Assembly (NCBI RefSeq): GCF_003344925.1
Contig: NZ_CP031188.1
Span: 2,463,001-2,527,000 of the forward strand
Source: Flavobacterium arcticum
Lineage (GTDB): Bacteria; Bacteroidota; Bacteroidia; Flavobacteriales; Flavobacteriaceae
DNA length: 64,000 nt
Direction: 5' to 3'
A program made the translations under genes and the position numbers. Positions within the stretch are counted from its first letter, which is position 1. Every line of letters begins with the position of its first letter. Positions 16,638 to 25,798 of the stretch are shown piece by piece. A model generated the notes under the pieces. It did no database searches, was not told where the DNA came from, and was given only the letters and a program-made list of their open reading frames with translations.

Positions 16638-18740
16638 ATGAACAACCCGCTTGAAACTCCCATAGAATACCTTAAAGGCGTAGGTCCTGCACGTGGCGAA
16701 TTGCTGCGCAAAGAGTTGGGCATTCATAAATATGCCGATTTACTACATCTTTTCCCTAACCGATACATAGACCGTACCCGTTACTATAAAATTAACGAAC
16801 TGCAAAATAGTAATGCCGAAGTACAGGTAGTAGGTAAGGTAATCAATATAAAAACGGTAGAACAAAAACGGGGAAAACGACTGGTAGCAAAGTTTGTAGA
16901 TGATACAGGCGAAATTGAGCTGGTATGGTTTCAGGGACAGAAATGGATACGCGAAAACCTTAAAGTTAATGTACCTTATGTAATATTTGGGAAGTGTACC
17001 TCGTTTAACGGAGTTTTTAATATGGCACACCCCGAAACGGAATTGCTAACCGAGCATGAGCAAAGCCTGCGTAGTGCCATGCAACCCATATACCCCAGTA
17101 CCGAAAAACTGACACAACGGGGCATTACCAATAAGGTAATGAACAAAATGGTACAACAACTGTTTGTAGAAACACAGGCAAAGTTTGGCGAGGTGTTACC
17201 TCCTACCCTTTTGCAGGAATTACAGCTTATCCCGAAAAATGCAGCGTTGTTTAATATCCATTTCCCAAAGAGTAATGACTTATTGGCAAAGGCTCAGTTT
17301 CGGTTAAAGTTTGAGGAACTGTTTTTTATACAACTGCAACTCATTACTAAAAACCTCATTCGTAAGCATAAAATAAAAGGACATCCGTTTAATAGCGTAG
17401 GTAACTATTTTAATGATTTCTATCAAAATCATTTACCATTTGAGCTAACCAATGCGCAAAAAAGGGTAATTAAAGAAATCAGGAACGATATGGGGCATCC
17501 TGCCCAAATGAACCGCCTGTTGCAAGGCGACGTGGGGTCAGGTAAAACCATTGTGGCATTTATGAGTATGCTGTTGGCATTAGATAACGGTTTTCAAGCG
17601 TGCCTCATGGCACCTACAGAGATACTTGCCAATCAGCATTATGCAGGATTAAGTGAACTTGCCGAGCCTATGGGTATCAATGTGAAAATACTTACAGGCT
17701 CTACTAAAACTGCCGAACGAAAAGTAATACATGAAGCACTCGAAAATGGTTCGCTGCACATCATTATTGGTACACATGCCTTATTAGAAGACAAAGTACA
17801 GTTTAAAAACCTTGGGCTTGCTATTATTGACGAACAACACCGCTTTGGGGTAGAACAGCGCAGTAAACTATGGCGTAAAAATGAAATTCCGCCACACGTG
17901 CTGGTCATGACAGCAACACCCATTCCGCGTACGCTTGCTATGAGCTTATATGGCGATTTAGACGTGTCGGTTATCGATGAATTACCACCAGGGCGTAAAC
18001 CTATAAAAACCGTACACAGGTTTGACAGCAACCGCCTAAAAGTATGGGCTTTCCTTAAAGAAGAAATTGCCAAAGGCAGGCAGGTATATATTGTATATCC
18101 GCTAATTGAGGAAAGCGACAAAATGGACTATAAAGACCTGATGGATGGTTACGAAAGTATTTCGCGCGACTTTCCGTTACCGCAATACAGTGTAAGCATT
18201 GTGCACGGGCGTATGAAACCCGCCGATAAAGACAGCGAGATGGAACGTTTTGCAGCAGGTAAAACTAATATTATGGTCGCTACTACCGTAATAGAGGTAG
18301 GTGTAAATGTACCTAACGCTAGCGTTATGGTTATAGAAAGTGCCGAACGCTTTGGATTGAGCCAACTACACCAATTGCGCGGACGCGTGGGGCGTGGTGC
18401 CGAACAGAGCTATTGTATATTGATGACGAGCCACAAACTGAGTAACGATAGTAAAACTCGTATGGAAACTATGGTGCGCACTAATGATGGTTTTGAAATT
18501 GCCGAAGTCGACCTTAAACTACGTGGTCCTGGCGACATTATGGGTAAACAACAAAGCGGTGTACTCAACCTTCAAATAGCTGACTTGGTTAAAGACCGCG
18601 ATATACTCTCGCTAGCGCGCCATCATGCTATTAAATTACTAAAAGAAGATGCCCCGTTGTCTAAACCCGAACATGCTGCTCTAAAACACGCATTTATAGA
18701 AATGAGTAAAAAGAAAAGTATTTGGAATTATATATCCTAA
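16638..18740 (+). CDS. recG: ATP-dependent DNA helicase RecG
   Basis: A 700-residue superfamily 2 helicase that regresses stalled replication forks and branch-migrates Holliday junctions. The N-terminal wedge/OB domain covers about 1-230, with PIEYLKGVGPARGELL at the start. Helicase motifs: GDVGSGKT (Walker A, near residue 295), IIDEQHRFGVEQR (II), VMTATPIPRTLAMSLYGD (III), TTVIEVGVNVPNA (V), and QLRGRVGRG (VI). The TRG-like motif follows. Length and order are normal for RecG. Confidence 0.97.
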   Translation: MNNPLETPIEYLKGVGPARGELLRKELGIHKYADLLHLFPNRYIDRTRYYKINELQNSNAEVQVVGKVINIKTVEQKRGKRLVAKFVDDTGEIELVWFQGQKWIRENLKVNVPYVIFGKCTSFNGVFNMAHPETELLTEHEQSLRSAMQPIYPSTEKLTQRGITNKVMNKMVQQLFVETQAKFGEVLPPTLLQELQLIPKNAALFNIHFPKSNDLLAKAQFRLKFEELFFIQLQLITKNLIRKHKIKGHPFNSVGNYFNDFYQNHLPFELTNAQKRVIKEIRNDMGHPAQMNRLLQGDVGSGKTIVAFMSMLLALDNGFQACLMAPTEILANQHYAGLSELAEPMGINVKILTGSTKTAERKVIHEALENGSLHIIIGTHALLEDKVQFKNLGLAIIDEQHRFGVEQRSKLWRKNEIPPHVLVMTATPIPRTLAMSLYGDLDVSVIDELPPGRKPIKTVHRFDSNRLKVWAFLKEEIAKGRQVYIVYPLIEESDKMDYKDLMDGYESISRDFPLPQYSVSIVHGRMKPADKDSEMERFAAGKTNIMVATTVIEVGVNVPNASVMVIESAERFGLSQLHQLRGRVGRGAEQSYCILMTSHKLSNDSKTRMETMVRTNDGFEIAEVDLKLRGPGDIMGKQQSGVLNLQIADLVKDRDILSLARHHAIKLLKEDAPLSKPEHAALKHAFIEMSKKKSIWNYIS

Positions 18741-18793
18741 AAAATAATATTTTTCATTAAATTGCTTCTTATTCAACTTCAATTTTACTAAAA

Positions 18794-19333
18794 ATGAAAC
18801 AATACACAAATGCCAAAAAACCAACGACTCTTCAGTCAGTGGCAAATGTCCCAATACAGCGTAAAAACAGGGAAAACAGCTTCCATTTAATAGACAACAG
18901 ACCTCAAACTACAATCCAAAGAAAATTACAACAGTCAAATACGCTTCCAATTCAATTTGTAAAAGAAGGAGAAGCACCAAAAGTGAGTGATATTTTTGGT
19001 ATGGCAAGGGGCTTTTTCGGTAAACAAGGCTCTCCGCAAATTGCAGCACTCCATCAGCAAATGCAAAGCAGCGGGCATTCACTCCTTTCAGAGCCTGCGG
19101 GTATCATGTCGGGCTGGCAAGCCGGTAGACACGAAACAAGTGAATTAGCAAAATTCCCTCCCTCTGATGATTATCGTGATAAAATAGCAAAGAGCTTACC
19201 TGCTTCGATATTCAGACCTTTTGCAGCCGCAGCCGCAGGAGGAATGTTAAAATCAGGACATGAACATCATAGAATGATGATGACCCCTGATTCTTATAAT
19301 CCTTCACGCGACCCATTCAACCCAAACTTTTAA
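18794..19333 (+). CDS. Orphan protein with an eCIS/DUF4157-toxin-like N-terminus
   Basis: A 179-residue protein with no signal peptide. Residues about 29-47 read FHLIDNRPQTTIQRKLQQ and are preceded by VPIQRKN. This 'DNRP-x-x-x-x-QRKLQ' motif recurs in the disordered N-terminal region of Bacteroidota polymorphic toxins and DUF4157 ('eCIS core') proteins (from memory of those families). Residues 64-179 are not recognised; they contain an Ala-rich helix (FRPFAAAAAGGMLKSG) and a His/Met cluster (HEHHRMMMTPD). No sheath, tube or baseplate genes and no DUF4157 HEXXH segment are nearby. It may be a small effector, an immunity-type partner or a truncated toxin; the function is open. Confidence 0.55.
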   Translation: MKQYTNAKKPTTLQSVANVPIQRKNRENSFHLIDNRPQTTIQRKLQQSNTLPIQFVKEGEAPKVSDIFGMARGFFGKQGSPQIAALHQQMQSSGHSLLSEPAGIMSGWQAGRHETSELAKFPPSDDYRDKIAKSLPASIFRPFAAAAAGGMLKSGHEHHRMMMTPDSYNPSRDPFNPNF

Positions 19334-19422
19334 ACAGTTATTGTAACGGTTAAAAAGTACTGCATAGCTTACTTTTCGGCATTAATTACTACTTTAGCAC
19401 CTAAAGTAACACAAGTATTATT

Positions 19423-20337
19423 ATGAATTTTGACATTAGCAACATATCCGATTTATTGACTGAAAAATTGACAAAATGGGTAGAGGGACTTATAGGTATA
19501 CTCCCTAATTTGGTTTTAGCAGCAATAGTAATTGCTATCGGTTTTTTTATTGCAAAATGGGTGAAAAAATGGTCATTCCGATTTATAAATAGAGTATCCC
19601 ATAATGTTACTTTAAATAATCTTTTCACATCTGTAATCTACTTTATATTTATAGGTATTGTGCTTTTTACAGCACTTAATATTCTAAATCTCGACCAAAC
19701 AGTAACCTCTATGCTTGCAGGAGCAGGTATATTAGGTTTGGCATTAGCTTTTGCTTTTCAGGATATTGCTGCCAACTTTATGTCGGGTATTTTCATTTCT
19801 TTTAGAAAACCCATTAAAATAGGAGATATTGTAAATATAAAAGACTATATGGGTAAAGTTGTAGATGTAAACTTGCGCGATACTGTTATTAACACCTTTG
19901 GTGGGCAAACCGTTATAATACCCAATAAAGAAGTTTTCCAGAGCCCTATAGAAAATTACTCTTATATGGGTCAGAGAAGATTCGACCTAGAGGTTGGTGT
20001 ATCCTATGGCGAAAACTTAGAACGCGTAAGGCAAATAACTCTTGATGCCGTTAAAGGCATAGAAGAAATATCTAAAGATAAAGAAACGACTTTCTTTTAT
20101 GAAGGTTTTGGCGATAGCTCGATTAACTTTACCATACGTATGTGGATAGACACTGCCGACCAACTGGTTTATAAAAAAGTAGGTAGCGAAGCCATTATAG
20201 CCATTAAAAAAGCCTATGATGCTAACGATATCATGATACCATTCCCTATCCGTACACTAGATTTTGGTATTAAAGGCGGCGAAAAACTAAGTGAAATGCA
20301 GGTAAACGTTGCTAACGGTAAGGGTTTAGATAGTTAG
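19423..20337 (+). CDS. MscS-family mechanosensitive channel
   Basis: A 304-residue small-conductance mechanosensitive channel releasing solutes on hypo-osmotic shock. Three N-terminal membrane segments are at about 25-45, 66-85 and 95-125. The pore-lining TM3 has the Gly/Ala-rich MLAGAGILGLALAFAFQDIAA pattern (shown here only in part: AGILGLALAFAFQDI). The MscS signature FRKPIKIGDIV follows, then a beta domain and a cytoplasmic alpha/beta cage ending FPIRTLDFG. The next gene, a bestrophin, starts 77 bp later on the same strand. Confidence 0.93.
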   Translation: MNFDISNISDLLTEKLTKWVEGLIGILPNLVLAAIVIAIGFFIAKWVKKWSFRFINRVSHNVTLNNLFTSVIYFIFIGIVLFTALNILNLDQTVTSMLAGAGILGLALAFAFQDIAANFMSGIFISFRKPIKIGDIVNIKDYMGKVVDVNLRDTVINTFGGQTVIIPNKEVFQSPIENYSYMGQRRFDLEVGVSYGENLERVRQITLDAVKGIEEISKDKETTFFYEGFGDSSINFTIRMWIDTADQLVYKKVGSEAIIAIKKAYDANDIMIPFPIRTLDFGIKGGEKLSEMQVNVANGKGLDS

Positions 20338-20414
20338 ATACTATTGCTTATTTATAGCTATATCCATATTTAAAAACTCATTATATTTAGTACGATTAAC
20401 TTTTAATATACTCC

Positions 20415-21281
20415 ATGATATCCTACAACCCTAAAGAATGGTTTTCATTTATTTTTCGTTTTCATAAAGCCGATACTGTACGTAAGCTTTTCCCTTTAAT
20501 GATAGGTATAGCAGCATATTCGGCATTAGTAGGTTATCTCGAAATGGAGTATTGGCAACTATCAAAAAAAGATTATATAAGTAATGTAACTATTATGCAC
20601 TCTATGTTAGGGTTTGTAATATCGTTATTACTGGTTTTTCGCACCAACACGGCTTACGATCGCTGGTGGGAAGGGCGCAAAATATGGGGAGCACTAGTAA
20701 ACAATAGCCGTAACCTTGCACTAAAAATTGCCGTAATGCTCGACGATAAAGAGGATAAAGCCATAATGCGAAGGCTAATTCCTGCTTATGCTCATGTACT
20801 GAGCCTGCACTTAAAAAATGAGGATATTAGTCACGAATTATTTGATGACGCTACACTTGCCCCAGACCATTATAACCACAAGCCCAACCAAATTGCCAAA
20901 ACTATTATGGCAAAGGTTAACGACTTGTATAAAGAAGAAAAAATTACAGGCGACCAGCTTATTATACTCAATGCCGAAGTACAATCGCTTACTGATATTT
21001 GTGGTGCTTGCGAACGGATTAAAAACACGCCTATACCCTATTCTTATAGTGCTTTTATAAAAAAGTTTATATTCTTTTATGTAATGACCTTACCTTTAGG
21101 CTATTCCTTTCAGTTAAGCTATTATGTTATTCCTGTAGTAGTATTTATTTTTTATGTACTTGCTAGTCTAGAACTTATTGCCGAAGAGATAGAAGACCCC
21201 TTTGGTACAGATGCCAATGACTTACCTTTAGACAAAATTGCCGATAACATCAGGAAAAATGTAGAGGAATTAATTTATTAA
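20415..21281 (+). CDS. Bestrophin-family ion channel
   Basis: A 288-residue bestrophin/UPF0187 protein; bacterial members form pentameric ion channels. It shows four hydrophobic segments (about 26-45, 55-72, 215-235 and 238-260) and the family signature FRTNTAYDRWWEGRKIWG, followed by NNSRNLA. The C-terminal DPFGTDANDLPLD matches the conserved acidic calcium-clasp-like region of the family. It is downstream of mscS; both would act in osmotic or ionic balance, though co-transcription is not proven. Confidence 0.93.
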   Translation: MISYNPKEWFSFIFRFHKADTVRKLFPLMIGIAAYSALVGYLEMEYWQLSKKDYISNVTIMHSMLGFVISLLLVFRTNTAYDRWWEGRKIWGALVNNSRNLALKIAVMLDDKEDKAIMRRLIPAYAHVLSLHLKNEDISHELFDDATLAPDHYNHKPNQIAKTIMAKVNDLYKEEKITGDQLIILNAEVQSLTDICGACERIKNTPIPYSYSAFIKKFIFFYVMTLPLGYSFQLSYYVIPVVVFIFYVLASLELIAEEIEDPFGTDANDLPLDKIADNIRKNVEELIY

Positions 21282-21418
21282 TATCATACTCAAAAGCCCA
21301 TATCACAAAAATATTGGCTCTATTTTTGATTATCAATAAATACCAAACAAAAACGTTATTCGTTATATATTGTAAGTCAGGTATTTTTTGTTATTTTGTT
21401 TCTATGATACAACGCTTT

Positions 21419-22066
21419 ATGAGAAAGATATTTATTCTTTTATTTATCGTTTTTACAACCGTTACTGCTCAAGCACAGTTTGATAGTAATACGGGCAGTA
21501 TATCTGTACCTAAAGGCAATACTACCAGTACCGATACGCCATCGTTAAGCACTACGAGCCCATTTACAGTTACACCACCAAAGCCTACGGTATCTAATCC
21601 GTATCAGGTAGGAGCAAATAGCGATAGTAACTTTAGTATGTACCAAAAAGACGAATTTGTGAGTCGCAGTAGCGAATATATGGATCGTGTACAAGTAAAA
21701 GTGCGTGAAAGCGAATCGAACGAGCCCTATAGAGGTAATATTGATTTTGGGGTTATAAAAACAAAATCTCCTTACATTGTATTAATGGCACGCGATTTTG
21801 GCGCTGAAGATGGAGACCGAGTAAAAGTAACTGTAAACAGTAAAATAATTGTTGCAAACGTTACACTTACTAATAGAGGAGCTGCAATAATGATTACACT
21901 ATCCGAAGGTTTTAACAATATACAAATAGAGGCTTTAAACCAAGGCACAAGTGGACCTAATACCGCTGATTTTGGTGTAAAAGACAATGAAGAAAAAATG
22001 CTAGCCCGAAATGAATGGAATTTGGCAACAGGGTTTTATGCAAAATTTATAGTTGTTAAAGAATAA
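21419..22066 (+). CDS. Secreted protein of unknown function
   Basis: About 215 residues. ATG at 21419 starts a good signal peptide (MRKIFILLFIVFTTVTAQAQ); an ATG at 21404 and a TTG at 21314 are in frame but give a poorer leader. The mature N-terminus is a Ser/Thr/Pro-rich linker (about 22-75). The C-terminal half is beta-rich with RGNIDFGVIKTKSPYIVL and a repeating V-x-V-N pattern, ending in LATGFYAKFIVVKE. I recognise it only as a conserved-looking secreted flavobacterial type. The start of the next gene is 19 bp after the stop. Confidence 0.6.
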   Translation: MRKIFILLFIVFTTVTAQAQFDSNTGSISVPKGNTTSTDTPSLSTTSPFTVTPPKPTVSNPYQVGANSDSNFSMYQKDEFVSRSSEYMDRVQVKVRESESNEPYRGNIDFGVIKTKSPYIVLMARDFGAEDGDRVKVTVNSKIIVANVTLTNRGAAIMITLSEGFNNIQIEALNQGTSGPNTADFGVKDNEEKMLARNEWNLATGFYAKFIVVKE

Positions 22067-22069
22067 TTA

Positions 22070-22077
22070 TATATTTG
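22070..22077 (+). promoter_or_regulatory. -7 box of the 22085 gene, implying a near-leaderless mRNA
   Basis: TATATTTG matches TAnnTTTG and ends only 7 bases before the ATG at 22085. If used, the transcript would begin at or within a few bases of the start codon. Confidence 0.4.
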
Positions 22078-22084
22078 TGCTGTT

Positions 22085-22699
22085 ATGAGTACAAAAATTA
22101 TAATTACCTTATTTATACTACTTACTACAAGTATACTTTTTGCACAAGAATACGAAGCTACAATTTATTTTCATGACGGCGTTTCGCTATCAGGATATGC
22201 CGAAATAAAAGAAGACAAAAATGTATATAGGGAACGTCTGAATAACAAAATACTTTTCAGGTTAACCAAAAATGATGAACCTGACGTATGGGACGGTATT
22301 ATGATAGACCGAATTGTGTTTGAAGATTTTGGAATTGATGCAACTTATCAATATGTAGAAATTATTTCTCGAAATTCAGTCGAAAAGTATCTTTTTGAAA
22401 TAATAACCGAGGGTGAAGTAACTTTATACTATGAATATACTAATAATTGGACATTCTATACTGATATGAATAATCAACCTATGGGAGGATATAATGATAT
22501 AGATAGAACCCTATGGCTAAAAAGAAAAGGTGAAAAAGAATTGACTACGATTGGTAGAAACAAAGTAAAAATAGCAGAATATTTTGACCAATGTCCGGGT
22601 ATTGTAAAAAAACTAAAAACGAATGAGTTTGGTTATAATAACTTAAAAGATATAGTAGAATACTACAATGATATTTGCGCAGGATATGATGATTACTAA
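22085..22699 (+). CDS. Secreted protein of unknown function
   Basis: 204 residues with a clear signal peptide (MSTKIIITLFILLTTSILFAQ). The mature part is rich in acidic and aromatic residues with alternating beta-strand pattern (YEATIYFHDGVSLSGYAEI, YQYVEIISRNSVEKYLFEI). No motif or family is recognised. It contains one cysteine pair candidate near the C-terminus (DQCPGI and DICAGY). It ends at a strong terminator shared with rho. Confidence 0.6.
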   Translation: MSTKIIITLFILLTTSILFAQEYEATIYFHDGVSLSGYAEIKEDKNVYRERLNNKILFRLTKNDEPDVWDGIMIDRIVFEDFGIDATYQYVEIISRNSVEKYLFEIITEGEVTLYYEYTNNWTFYTDMNNQPMGGYNDIDRTLWLKRKGEKELTTIGRNKVKIAEYFDQCPGIVKKLKTNEFGYNNLKDIVEYYNDICAGYDDY

Positions 22700-22700
22700 A

Positions 22701-22738
22701 AAACAAAGCCCGCTTAAAATTAAGCGGGCTTTGTTTTT
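22701..22738. terminator. Bidirectional terminator between the 22085 gene and rho
   Basis: Perfect 16-bp stem (AAACAAAGCCCGCTTA and TAAGCGGGCTTTGTTT) with an AAAT loop and A/T tracts on both sides. The genes are convergent. Confidence 0.92.
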
Positions 22739-22752
22739 ATATATTTATTCTA

Positions 22753-24612
22753 CTAACCGTTATTCATAGATAATAGAAATTCTTCATTATTTTTCGTTTT
22801 TCTAAAACGATCATTAATAAAGTCCATAGCTTCTACAGGGTTCATATCAGCAAGATATTTACGCATTATCCACATACGCTGTATTGTTTTATCATCGAGT
22901 AATAAATCATCTCTACGTGTGCTTGATGATGTAAGGTCGATAGCAGGGAAAATACGTCGGTTAGCAATTTTTCTATCCAACTGTAATTCCATATTACCTG
23001 TACCTTTAAACTCTTCAAAGATAACTTCATCCATTTTAGACCCCGTATCTGTAAGTGCTGTTGCAATTATACTAAGCGAACCTCCGCCTTCTATATTACG
23101 CGCTGCACCAAAGAAACGTTTTGGTTTTTGTAATGCATTAGCATCTACACCACCACTCAATACTTTACCAGATGCAGGCTGTACTGTGTTATAAGCTCGT
23201 GCAAGGCGAGTAATAGAGTCTAGCAGTATCACTACATCGTGACCACACTCTACAAGTCGCTTAGCTTTTTCGAGCACTATATTTGCCACTTTTACATGAC
23301 GATCGGCAGGTTCATCAAAAGTAGAGGCTATAACCTCTCCTCTCACACTTCGCTGCATATCGGTAACCTCTTCAGGGCGTTCATCTATCAATAATACAAT
23401 AAGGTATACCTCAGGATGATTTGCTGCTATAGAGTTAGCAATATCTTTCAGTAACATTGTTTTACCCGTTTTGGGTTGTGCTACTATCATACCACGTTGT
23501 CCTTTTCCTATTGGAGAGAACAAATCGATAATACGAGTAGATATAGTACTTTGCCTATCGGCAAGGTTAAATTTTTCTTCTGGGAAAAGTGGTGTAAGGT
23601 GTTCAAAAGATACTCTATCGCGCACTACACGTGGGTCATGACCATTTATTTTGAGTACTCTTACTAGAGGAAAGTATTTTTCACCTTCTTTTGGTGGGCG
23701 TACAACTCCTTTAACGGTATCTCCCGTTTTTAATCCGAAAAGACGTATTTGTGAATTAGAAAGATAAATATCATCTGGCGAAGCCAAATAGTTATAATCT
23801 GATGAGCGGAGAAAACCATATCCATCAGGCATCATTTCTAGCACACCTTCACTCTCTATAATACCATCAAACTCATAATCAGGTTCGCGATAATTTTGTT
23901 TTCGCTGTTGCTGATTGTTTTGTGCAGGTGGATTATTCTGAGTATTATTATTTTGTGGTTTTTTATAACTTGGATGATTAGGGTTATTAGCATTAGCTCT
24001 TTCTATCTGTGCTAAACGCTCCTCTTCAGTAAGTCTTGCTTTTTTACTCTCAACAGATTCTGCTTTTTGCTGATTGTTATCTCTGGCAGGAATTACTTTT
24101 CGTTTGTTATCTTTTTTTACAGGCTCTTTATCTTTAGCTTGTATTACTTCTTTTTTTACAGGTACTGGTGCATCTTTTGCTACATCTTTAGTTTCTTCAT
24201 CAGAAGTAGTTATTTCGGCTGACTTAGGTGCATCTTTAGTAACTCTTGGTCTGCGTGAAACTGGTTTATCCTGATTAGTTGATTTTACATCAACATTCTC
24301 TTTTTCATTTGTAGTAGGCTGTATAGCTGCTACTTTCTTTTCCGTTTGTTTTTCTGTAGTGGGTGCAAGCTTTGTAGTCTTTGCTGTTTTTACAGTTTTT
24401 TTAGATGCTGTATCATCTGTAGCTGTCTTACTATCAGTATTTTCATCACTAAAAAGTGGTTTTATAACTTCTGGTGCAGCAGCTTGTCGGTCTAAAATTT
24501 GGTAAATTAAATCATCTTTTTTTAAACCTCTATACTTGCTAATCTTAGCTTTTTTAGCAATTTCTTGAAGCTCAGGAAGCTTCATTTCTTTTAATTCAGA
24601 AATATCGAACAT
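22753..24612 (-). CDS. rho: Transcription termination factor Rho with long disordered insert
   Basis: A hexameric RNA-dependent ATPase that ends transcription. The 619 residues begin with a Rho_N helical domain (about 1-45; [19 protein letters not shown]). A low-complexity region of about 200 residues follows, Lys/Thr/Asp-rich first and then Asn/Gln-rich. The RNA-binding cold-shock domain covers about 247-320, with [15 protein letters not shown]. The ATPase core has QPKTGKT (Walker A), [14 protein letters not shown], and [15 protein letters not shown] near the end. E. coli Rho is 419 residues; the extra length is the insert, typical of Bacteroidota. In Bacteroides this kind of Rho insert drives phase separation (published family knowledge). 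Confidence 0.97.
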   Translation of the reverse strand: MFDISELKEMKLPELQEIAKKAKISKYRGLKKDDLIYQILDRQAAAPEVIKPLFSDENTDSKTATDDTASKKTVKTAKTTKLAPTTEKQTEKKVAAIQPTTNEKENVDVKSTNQDKPVSRRPRVTKDAPKSAEITTSDEETKDVAKDAPVPVKKEVIQAKDKEPVKKDNKRKVIPARDNNQQKAESVESKKARLTEEERLAQIERANANNPNHPSYKKPQNNNTQNNPPAQNNQQQRKQNYREPDYEFDGIIESEGVLEMMPDGYGFLRSSDYNYLASPDDIYLSNSQIRLFGLKTGDTVKGVVRPPKEGEKYFPLVRVLKINGHDPRVVRDRVSFEHLTPLFPEEKFNLADRQSTISTRIIDLFSPIGKGQRGMIVAQPKTGKTMLLKDIANSIAANHPEVYLIVLLIDERPEEVTDMQRSVRGEVIASTFDEPADRHVKVANIVLEKAKRLVECGHDVVILLDSITRLARAYNTVQPASGKVLSGGVDANALQKPKRFFGAARNIEGGGSLSIIATALTDTGSKMDEVIFEEFKGTGNMELQLDRKIANRRIFPAIDLTSSSTRRDDLLLDDKTIQRMWIMRKYLADMNPVEAMDFINDRFRKTKNNEEFLLSMNNG

Positions 24613-24770
24613 TTATATTTTTAGTTATGTTAGAGTGGTGACTTCAAAATGTGGAGGGTATGTCTTTTTTTGGAGATATAATACTTCGCAGAATGAAGTA
24701 GTTATGAATAAGTCCTGCAATATTACAAAATTTATTTTTAGTTACAATAGTATTTCTTAAAAAGAAACCA

Positions 24771-24778
24771 TATTTTTG
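24771..24778 (+). promoter_or_regulatory. DUF4293 gene promoter -7 box
   Basis: TATTTTTG ends 18 bases before the ATG at 24797. The TTG inside it would extend the open frame but cannot be the start if this is the promoter. Confidence 0.5.
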
Positions 24779-24796
24779 TGCAGCAAATATGCAACA

Positions 24797-25219
24797 ATGT
24801 TACAGAGAATACAAACAATATACTTATTAATAGCTTTTATAGCAACAGGAGTGTTGCCATTCGTGTTCCCTTTATGGAGCAACGAAAATGGGATTGAATA
24901 TTATTTTGTAAACAATCTTGCTTTTATAGCCCTATTTGGCGGAAGCACAACATTATCATTATTAAGTATTATATCATTTAAAAAGAGAAAAAATCAGTTT
25001 GTAATGGGCAGGCTGAATATAATATTGAATTTAATTTTATTAGGATTATTTATATACAGGTTGCTAAATTTATCCGGAGAAACAGATCCTGAGAAGGTGG
25101 TTTCAGAGAAGGGTATTGGGATGATTCTTCCTATTGTTTCTATCGTTTTTATAAGCCTTGCCAATAAGGCTATCAAGAAAGATGAAGATCTCGTAAAATC
25201 AGTTGACCGACTACGATAA
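24797..25219 (+). CDS. DUF4293 family membrane protein
   Basis: About 140 residues with four membrane segments (about 6-24, 36-54, 67-83 and 100-118 from the ATG at 24797). It starts MLQRIQTIYLLIAFIA, the opening typical of the Bacteroidota DUF4293 family. The start is chosen because a promoter-like -7 box lies just upstream and covers the alternative TTG. Function unknown. It is divergent from rho, an arrangement I believe is common in Flavobacteriaceae, and is followed by a strong terminator. Confidence 0.8.
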   Translation: MLQRIQTIYLLIAFIATGVLPFVFPLWSNENGIEYYFVNNLAFIALFGGSTTLSLLSIISFKKRKNQFVMGRLNIILNLILLGLFIYRLLNLSGETDPEKVVSEKGIGMILPIVSIVFISLANKAIKKDEDLVKSVDRLR

Positions 25220-25245
25220 ACCTTTTAACTTAGTTTATTAGTGCG

Positions 25246-25276
25246 AAAAAAAACCGAGCTTAGGCTCGGTTTTTTT
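25246..25276 (+). terminator. Terminator after the DUF4293 gene
   Basis: CCGAGC-TTAG-GCTCGG stem flanked by eight A and seven T, a classic intrinsic terminator. Confidence 0.9.
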
Positions 25277-25315
25277 ATTTAAAATTATTAAATGTCAATA
25301 TCAAAAATATTTCTT

Positions 25316-25323
25316 TAAATTTG
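25316..25323 (+). promoter_or_regulatory. -7 box of the 25349 gene
   Basis: TAAATTTG, 25 bases before the ATG. Confidence 0.4.
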
Positions 25324-25348
25324 ATAGTAATCAAAAACATCCAACATT

Positions 25349-25669
25349 ATGAGCATTACCTATCATTACGCAACTGTATCTATAGCTATAAATGAACTTA
25401 GAGAAAAAGGGTTTGATAAAGATTTTAATCTTAAAGACAACCTACTGATATGTAATCTTGGAAATCAATATGATCATGATGAGTTTGAGATTTCTGATAT
25501 TTATTTCTATGAAGGAGAATCAGACCCAGCAGACGAAGCTACTGTATATGGCATTGAATCGACATCAGGAATAAAAGGTGTTTTAGTCACTGGTGACGAA
25601 AGTTTTTCTGACCCGATGTCAAATAAAATTATCGAAAAACTATTAGTACACAGAAAAAACAACCAATAA
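25349..25669 (+). CDS. Small conserved cytosolic protein
   Basis: 106 residues, acidic, without a signal or membrane segment. The pattern YATVSIAINELREKGFDKDF followed by a beta-rich acidic half resembles a Bacteroidota family often labelled 'phosphoribosylpyrophosphate synthetase'. That label cannot be right for a protein of this size: no PRPP-binding loop is visible. Function unknown. It is monocistronic with its own -7 box and terminator. Confidence 0.65.
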   Translation: MSITYHYATVSIAINELREKGFDKDFNLKDNLLICNLGNQYDHDEFEISDIYFYEGESDPADEATVYGIESTSGIKGVLVTGDESFSDPMSNKIIEKLLVHRKNNQ

Positions 25670-25737
25670 TTAGTATCTATTTTTTACACTTACATACTAT
25701 AACACAAGGGTGTTTTAGATAGAAAAAAACTTAATAT

Positions 25738-25777
25738 AAAAAAGAACAGGATGCCAATAGGCATCCTGTTCTTTTTT
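25738..25777. terminator. Bidirectional terminator at 25.75 kb
   Basis: Perfect stem (AAAGAACAGGATGCC with GGCATCCTGTTCTTT) around AATA, with A and T tracts on both sides, between convergent genes. Confidence 0.92.
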
Positions 25778-25798
25778 ATAACTTATTTATATAGCCAT

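Noticed and set aside
21314..21418. TTG-initiated extension of the secreted protein at 21419
   Set aside because: It adds a poor second hydrophobic leader; the ATG at 21419 gives a standard signal peptide.
18794..22066. Complete contractile injection or secretion system around the eCIS-like protein
   Set aside because: The neighbours are recG, mscS and a bestrophin; no tube, sheath, baseplate or ATPase genes are present.
24776..24796. TTG start for the DUF4293 protein
   Set aside because: The TTG is part of the TATTTTTG promoter box; MLQRIQTIY is the family-like start.
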